Assembly (NCBI GenBank): GCA_014376645.1
Contig: JACMRD010000088.1
Location: forward strand, 1 to 51,114
Direction of reading: 5' to 3'
DNA: 51,114 nt
From: Herminiimonas sp.
GTDB taxonomy: Bacteria > Pseudomonadota > Gammaproteobacteria > Burkholderiales > Burkholderiaceae_D
In this document: positions 46,758-51,114 of the stretch, piece after piece
How the letters are laid out: each line of letters starts with the position of its first letter
Numbering within the stretch: position 1 is the first letter of the stretch
Position numbers and translations under genes: made by a program
Notes under the pieces: generated by a model
Seen by the model: only the letters and a program-made list of their open reading frames with translations
What the model was told of the DNA's origin: nothing
Databases searched by the model: none

Positions 46758-48074
46758 TCAGAAAGCATAGCCGAGGCCGAGATTGAGCCGGTCACGCGTA
46801 CTGTCTTCAGAAAATTTCTGGTAGTCGGCTTTCAACACCACACCCTCGCCGATCCGCAGATTGGCGCCGACGGTGACGACTTTTTCATTCGGTCCGGTCG
46901 CCACTTCCGCGCCGACCGGCAAGCCGGCGTAGCGCTGTGCCGTATTGAATCGTTCGTAGCGGACGAATGGCGACAACGTGTAGTCGCCCGTTTGCCAGGC
47001 GCGATAGGCGGCCTGTCCGTACCAGCCGAAGAAGGCCGATGGAATCGGCGTAGGGTTGCCGACCGAAATCTGGTTCAGCGTGACGGTATTGCTGATGGTG
47101 CCGCGCGCGTACAGTGCAGACAGATCCCACGGGCCGGGCGTGTAGCGCACATGCGCATCCCAGATCGTGACGCGGGCATTGTTGGCGGAAAAGTCGGCGG
47201 TGGCATGTCCTGCCTTGCCGGAGAAGAACGAGCCGCCGACCAGCAGGCCGGGCACCCCGCGCCAGTTCAGCGCGCCGTGCACGGCCAGGTCGCGCGACTT
47301 GGCCAACTGACCTTCCTGGTGAATGCTGCCCAGGGGCGACACGCGGCCATCGGTCGAGGTAGCGTCCCATTTGGTCAGGTCGAATCCGGTGGTCACGCCC
47401 AGGTCCCAGGTCAGGCCATTGTCGAGCGTCGACGACAGCCCCACGCCGGCTTCACGCCAGGTCGAAGGAATGATGGCGGTTTCGACGAAATTGCGCTCGA
47501 CGCCGTAGAAGGCGGTCGGCTCGTGGTTGGTATTGAGCAGGCCGGCAGGAATCAGGAACAGGCCGCCCTTGGCGCGCAAGCCGTTGCCGAACTCGCGCTC
47601 GATGTAGGCTTGCTCGACCGCGGCCTCACCACGGTCGCCGGCTGAAGTCACGGCATGCTCCCATTCGAATTCGGTGACCAGCTTGGTCTTCTCGTCGAAG
47701 CGATGCGACAGGCCCAGCACCACCCGTCGCACGTCGGCCTGGGCGGCGCTCGCGTTCTTGGTGGGGCGGTTGTAGGTCACCTCGCCATATCCGCCGATCA
47801 CGGTGGCCGGTGCGCTGGACGGAGCGGACGCCACGGTAACCGGCGCCGGTGCCGTCGTGACTGCCAGTTGACGCTGTTCGACGGCCTCGGTTTTCTGGCG
47901 GGTGGCGGCCAGTTCCGCCTTGACCTTCTGCAGCTCGGCAGCCAGGGCGTCGAGACGCTTCATCAGGTCGGCTTCACTGGCGAGCGCGACGGCAGGCGCG
48001 GCGCAGAATGCGGCGAGCAGGAGCGCCGGCAGTGCACGCAGGGTGAGGCGGGACAGGGTGTTCGGAGTGGTCAT
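46758..48074 (-). CDS. Outer-membrane beta-barrel porin with N-terminal coiled coil
   Basis: A 438-residue protein: signal peptide (LRALPALLLAAFCAAPAVAL, cleavage near ALA-SEA), then a coiled coil at about residues 33-70 (EADLMKRLDALAAELQKVKA), an Ala/Pro/Thr/Val linker, and alternating amphipathic strands (GGYGEVTYNRPTKNA through LNLGLGYAF) ending in Phe, the outer-membrane insertion signal. The coiled coil resembles the trimeric stalk of phosphate-selective and other porins. Cargo is unknown; its place second in a Fur-controlled operon suggests iron complexes or a related small molecule. It follows the di-haem gene after 40 bases, with AAGG before its ATG. Confidence 0.85.
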   Translation of the reverse strand: MTTPNTLSRLTLRALPALLLAAFCAAPAVALASEADLMKRLDALAAELQKVKAELAATRQKTEAVEQRQLAVTTAPAPVTVASAPSSAPATVIGGYGEVTYNRPTKNASAAQADVRRVVLGLSHRFDEKTKLVTEFEWEHAVTSAGDRGEAAVEQAYIEREFGNGLRAKGGLFLIPAGLLNTNHEPTAFYGVERNFVETAIIPSTWREAGVGLSSTLDNGLTWDLGVTTGFDLTKWDATSTDGRVSPLGSIHQEGQLAKSRDLAVHGALNWRGVPGLLVGGSFFSGKAGHATADFSANNARVTIWDAHVRYTPGPWDLSALYARGTISNTVTLNQISVGNPTPIPSAFFGWYGQAAYRAWQTGDYTLSPFVRYERFNTAQRYAGLPVGAEVATGPNEKVVTVGANLRIGEGVVLKADYQKFSEDSTRDRLNLGLGYAF

Positions 48075-48114
48075 GGTGGGCCTTTTCTGGATGGTCGAAT
48101 AGGGGAGGCGGAGG

Positions 48115-49371
48115 TCAGGGCGCGCGGTAGCCGTCGGTCAGGGTGCCGAGGAACTGCACGACATCGTCGATTTCAGCGTTCGATAGGGCGGGCGCCTGGC
48201 CCGGCGAACGGTTGTACGGCACTTCGGCGACATTCACATTGCGCCGGAATTGGGCCGGCAGATCGTCGAATTTCAGGACCGTGCCGTCGGCCGCGACCGG
48301 ATACCACTCTTCCGGGTTGGTATCGCGGCGTACATAGAAGCTGACGGCGTCGCGCAGGCTGGTGAAGCGGCCGTTGTGGAAGAACACCTTGCGCGTGGCG
48401 ACGTTGCGCAGCGTCGGTACCTTGAAGGCGCCGCACAGGTCGGTTCGCTGCGCCAGGTCGCTACGGTCCGGTCCGCACAGGCCGAGGTCGTAATACGCCG
48501 GATCGCGGTTGGCCAGCAGGAGCGGGTTCCTTGGCACGCCCAGGTTGTCGAAACTGAAGTCGGTGAACAGGGGGCGACTGCCATCGGCTGCCTTGGCGCT
48601 CGGGTGGCAGGCGGCGCAGTTGCCCTTGGTCGAATTATTGAACAGTGCAAGGCCGCGCAACTCGGCATCGCTCAGCGTCGCCTGCCCTGCGATGAAGCGG
48701 TCATATTTCGAATCGAAAGGAAAGAAAGCGGAATCGTTTTTCTGGTACTGCTGGAGCGCCAGCAGCACCCGCTCGAACGCGGCGGCCGGATCGTCGAAGA
48801 TCGCGGCGCCGTATAGCGCACGAAATTGTTCCGCGTAGGGTGCGGCCTGCAGCCTGGCGACCACCGCAGCCGGGCTGGCATTGGCCATTTCGTGCGGGGC
48901 GAGCAGCGGGCGCTGCGCCTGTTCGGCCAGCATCTGGGCGCGGCCATCGCGGTTGAACCCGCCGCTTGGTGTGCCGTCGGCGGCAATCGCAAAACGCGGT
49001 GTCAGGTTCAGGTAACGCAAGGAGGGTGCGGCGCGCCCCCCCTGGATTGTCAGATCCGGCCCGCCTGATTGCGCCGCCAGGTCGTTCGATGGTGCATGCG
49101 CATTATCGGGATTGTGGCAACTTGCGCAGGAAAGGCGGCCGGACGCCGACAAACTAGTGTCGCGAAAGATCAGCTTGCCGATCGCGACGGCATCGAGCGG
49201 CGCCGACGGCTGCGCGGAAGTCGCCGGCGTCGCGTTGGTCGCTGTGGTGCTGCCACTGCCGCCGCCACATGCCGACAATATCAGGCAGGCAACCAGCGGG
49301 AAGGCCACGGCTTGGCGCGCGATGGCCTTGGCGGATATGAGGGCTAGGAACCGGAGGGACCGCAGAATCAT
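48115..49371 (-). CDS. Di-haem cytochrome c peroxidase / MauG-family lipoprotein
   Basis: A 418-residue protein with a lipoprotein signal (CLILSACGGGSGS, lipobox LSAC; an unusually long N-region of some 25 residues). It carries two c-type haem sites, CASCH at 82-86 and CAACH at 252-256, and the family segments ALQQYQKNDSAFFPFDSKYD, FTDFSFDNLGVPRNP and FKVPTLRNVATRKVFFHNGR. These place it in the CcpA/MauG group. Members reduce hydrogen peroxide or carry out oxidations on protein or small-molecule partners through high-valent haem. It is the first gene of the operon, with the Fur box 115 bases upstream. Confidence 0.9.
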   Translation of the reverse strand: MILRSLRFLALISAKAIARQAVAFPLVACLILSACGGGSGSTTATNATPATSAQPSAPLDAVAIGKLIFRDTSLSASGRLSCASCHNPDNAHAPSNDLAAQSGGPDLTIQGGRAAPSLRYLNLTPRFAIAADGTPSGGFNRDGRAQMLAEQAQRPLLAPHEMANASPAAVVARLQAAPYAEQFRALYGAAIFDDPAAAFERVLLALQQYQKNDSAFFPFDSKYDRFIAGQATLSDAELRGLALFNNSTKGNCAACHPSAKAADGSRPLFTDFSFDNLGVPRNPLLLANRDPAYYDLGLCGPDRSDLAQRTDLCGAFKVPTLRNVATRKVFFHNGRFTSLRDAVSFYVRRDTNPEEWYPVAADGTVLKFDDLPAQFRRNVNVAEVPYNRSPGQAPALSNAEIDDVVQFLGTLTDGYRAP

Positions 49372-49485
49372 TCTCTAATCCATCTGCAAGGCTGAACGCG
49401 CTGGCTAGGTCGCCTGGTAAAAGGCAGCTACCCCACTGGCTTGCGAGTAAAAAGGAAGAAGTCGACCGTGTGGTCGTAATCTTAA

Positions 49486-49500
49486 TGAGAATGATTATAA
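49486..49500. promoter_or_regulatory. Fur box
   Basis: TGAGAATGATTATAA matches the 7-1-7 Fur consensus TGATAATNATTATCA at 12 of 14 specified positions. It overlaps the -10 hexamer of the minus-strand promoter, the expected position for iron-loaded Fur to block RNA polymerase. Confidence 0.78.
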
Positions 49501-49522
49501 TTTAGAGTTTGGCGGAATTCAA
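49494..49522 (-). promoter_or_regulatory. Sigma-70 promoter of the redox operon
   Basis: On the minus strand TTGAAT (49522-49517), a 17-base spacer, and a perfect TATAAT (49499-49494). Transcription would start near 49487, about 115 bases before the di-haem gene start. The 261-base gap between comM and this operon holds no other gene. Confidence 0.72.
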
Positions 49523-49632
49523 CGCTTCTGTCTTCTTTTGAGCAGGAATACATTGGTCTGGAACGAGGTGAGCGCTTGAGGCGGTCGGATGACCGGGCGT
49601 CAGGCGACGCGGATCGCCTGCCCTGAATTTTT

Positions 49633-51114
49633 TTAGCGGTCGCGCAGCGCCCGCCTGTACTGAATGGCTTCCGCTACCTGCGCCTGTCCGATCTCCTGGA
49701 CGCCGGCGAGATCGGCGATGGTGCGGGCTACTTTCAAGACGCGATGATAGGCCCGTGCCGACCAATTCAGCCGGAGCATCGTCCGTTGCAGCACCTGCTC
49801 GCCAGCCGCATCCGGTTGGCAGTGGCGGTCGATCTCGACCGTCGACAAAAGATGGTTCGCCTTGTCCTGCCGCGCCAGCTGGATGTCGCGCGCCAGAGTA
49901 ACCCGTTCGCCGATCACGGCCGAGGTTTCGCCGGTCGCGGCCTCGCGCAGTTCGGCGTGCGCCAGCGCACCGACCTGGATCTGCATGTCGATCCGGTCGA
50001 GCAAGGGACCGGAGATCCGGCTCTGATAGCGGGCGATGCCATCTGGCGTGCAGGTGCAACTGTTGCTGGCATGTCCTAGAAAGCCGCAAGGACAGGGGTT
50101 CATTGCGGCAATTAATTGGAAGCGAGCGGGAAAATCCGCCTGCCGCGCGGCGCGCGAGATCGTGATGTGACCCGATTCAAGCGGCTCTCGTAGCACTTCG
50201 AGCACCCGGCGATCGAATTCGGGTAGCTCGTCAAGGAAAAGGACGCCGCAATGGGCGAGCGAAATTTCACCAGGACGCGGCGTGTTGCCGCCACCGACCA
50301 GCGCAACGCCGGAGGCGGTATGGTGCGGCGCGCGGTAGGGACGAACCTTCCAGCGCGACGCATCGAAGCCGCTGGTCAACGACTGGACGGCCGCCGATTC
50401 CAGCGCTTCGCGTTCTGACATCGGCGGCAGGATGCCGCCAAAGCGCGACGCCAGCATCGACTTTCCAGTGCCGGGAGGACCGACAAGCAGGACACTATGC
50501 CCGCCGGCTGCGGCAACTTCGAGCGCGCGCTTGGCCTGCTGCTGACCCTTCACGTCAGAAAAGTCGGGTTGTCCGGAGCGGCCGGCACCGGGTGAAGCCG
50601 GTACTGACGGGCTGACCCGATGCCGCACAAGCCGAGCATCAGGATCGTGACTGCCGAAGTGAGCGCACACCTGCAGCAGCGAATCGGCAGGAAAGATGGT
50701 GGCGTCCGTCACCAGCGCTGCTTCGTCGGCATTCGCGCGCGGCAGGATGAAGCCACTCAATTCCGATCGCCGCGCATTGGTACCCGTTTGAGCCGGCGCA
50801 CGTGCCTGCAGTCCCTGATGCATCGCGAAGGTCATTGCCAGGGCGCCGCGGATCGGACGCAGTTCCCCGTTAAGTGACAACTCGCCGGCAAATTCATACT
50901 GGCCAAGCTCGGCGTCCGGCATCTGGCCGGAGGCTGCGAGGATGCCAAGAGCGATCGGCAGGTCGAACCGGCCGGACTCCTTGGGCAAATCGGCCGGCGC
51001 CAGGTTGACGGTGATGCGGCGTGCCGGGAATTCAAAGCCGCCGTTTTGCAAGGCCGCCCGCACCCGGTCCTTTGATTCCTTGACCTCGGTATCGGGCAGG
51101 CCGACGATCGTAAA
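49633..51114 (-). CDS. comM: ComM/YifB Mg-chelatase-like AAA+ ATPase (N-terminus outside window)
   Basis: 494 codons are present and the frame stays open to the right edge (TIVGLPDTEVKESKDRVRAA lies just before the GTG at 51063), so only about 15-20 N-terminal residues are missing. It has the N-terminal Lon-protease-like domain (ITVNLAPADLPKESGRFDLP), Walker A VGPPGTGKSMLASRF, the Mg-chelatase subunit I core (FLDELPEFDRRVLEVLREPL), a Cys cluster (NPCPCGFLGHASNSCTC) and the C-terminal domain ending AEAIQYRRALRDR. ComM is a hexameric helicase that drives branch migration during natural transformation. With dprA in the same window it supports competence, though both are common housekeeping genes. 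Confidence 0.96.
   Translation of the reverse strand, partial: FTIVGLPDTEVKESKDRVRAALQNGGFEFPARRITVNLAPADLPKESGRFDLPIALGILAASGQMPDAELGQYEFAGELSLNGELRPIRGALAMTFAMHQGLQARAPAQTGTNARRSELSGFILPRANADEAALVTDATIFPADSLLQVCAHFGSHDPDARLVRHRVSPSVPASPGAGRSGQPDFSDVKGQQQAKRALEVAAAGGHSVLLVGPPGTGKSMLASRFGGILPPMSEREALESAAVQSLTSGFDASRWKVRPYRAPHHTASGVALVGGGNTPRPGEISLAHCGVLFLDELPEFDRRVLEVLREPLESGHITISRAARQADFPARFQLIAAMNPCPCGFLGHASNSCTCTPDGIARYQSRISGPLLDRIDMQIQVGALAHAELREAATGETSAVIGERVTLARDIQLARQDKANHLLSTVEIDRHCQPDAAGEQVLQRTMLRLNWSARAYHRVLKVARTIADLAGVQEIGQAQVAEAIQYRRALRDR

Noticed and set aside
46176-47645. 489-residue open frame on the plus strand
   Set aside because: It runs antisense across the FMN-binding protein and the porin and shows no domain; it is a shadow of GC-rich codon use.
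49602-49628. Intrinsic terminator on the plus strand (AGGCGA stem then a T-run)
   Set aside because: The T-run begins about 10 bases after the stem, and no plus-strand gene ends here.

Overview
The window looks like chromosomal backbone DNA of a betaproteobacterium of the order Burkholderiales, most likely Oxalobacteraceae (Herminiimonas/Collimonas/Massilia-like). The basis is gene content and order: def-fmt beside a LysM protein, dprA, smg and topB; ntrX-ntrY-DUF4390-rsmB; and small families largely confined to this order (DUF3567, DUF3717, DUF4148, DUF1840). The DNA is GC-rich and densely coding. I see no rRNA, tRNA, CRISPR array, insertion sequence, phage or integrase gene, and no gene-free stretch over 300 bases. 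Taxonomy is inferred from families, not from a search.

Layout. 1-4291: prkA (5' end missing), yeaH and spoVR/ycgB, the stress-linked kinase triad. 4506-9316: an FAD-dependent dehydrogenase, corA, a class II glutamine amidotransferase and a cardiolipin synthase, packed in convergent pairs whose stop codons touch or share palindromes. 9509-15043 (minus strand): def and fmt, then B12-dependent metH, which has its own promoter and a structured leader ending in an intrinsic terminator just before its start codon. 15246-21084: LysM protein, dprA, smg and topB, the last with a lysine-rich tail. 21122-26836: metabolic and transport genes (GFA-family enzyme, CDF metal transporter, Ser/Gly-rich lipoprotein, PhzF, and an MFS transporter / 60-residue membrane protein / aminotransferase operon). 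26872-32407: DUF3717, a B12-type radical SAM protein overlapping an acyl-CoA ligase, and an orphan phnM facing a DUF1045 2H phosphoesterase. 32423-36745: LysR regulator, DUF4148 protein, VpsR-like sigma-54 activator, TrmB-like methyltransferase and DUF3567. 36922-44077 (minus strand): a P-loop-less CobW-like protein, ntrX, ntrY, DUF4390, rsmB, a DMT transporter with a very histidine-rich tail, and DUF1840. 49633-51114: comM, cut by the right edge.

The most interesting locus is 44212-49522. Six minus-strand genes follow a promoter with a perfect -10 hexamer lying inside a near-consensus Fur box. They encode a di-haem MauG/CcpA-type lipoprotein, an outer-membrane beta-barrel, an exported FMN-binding protein, the ApbE flavin transferase that would load it, a small histidine-rich four-helix membrane protein (probably a b-type cytochrome) and a lipoprotein. 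Together they look like an iron-responsive electron-transfer chain running from the inner membrane through a covalently flavinylated periplasmic protein, with its own outer-membrane channel. The natural hypothesis is reductive iron acquisition or peroxide/metal handling under iron starvation. Function is inferred; the families and the Fur site are read from sequence.
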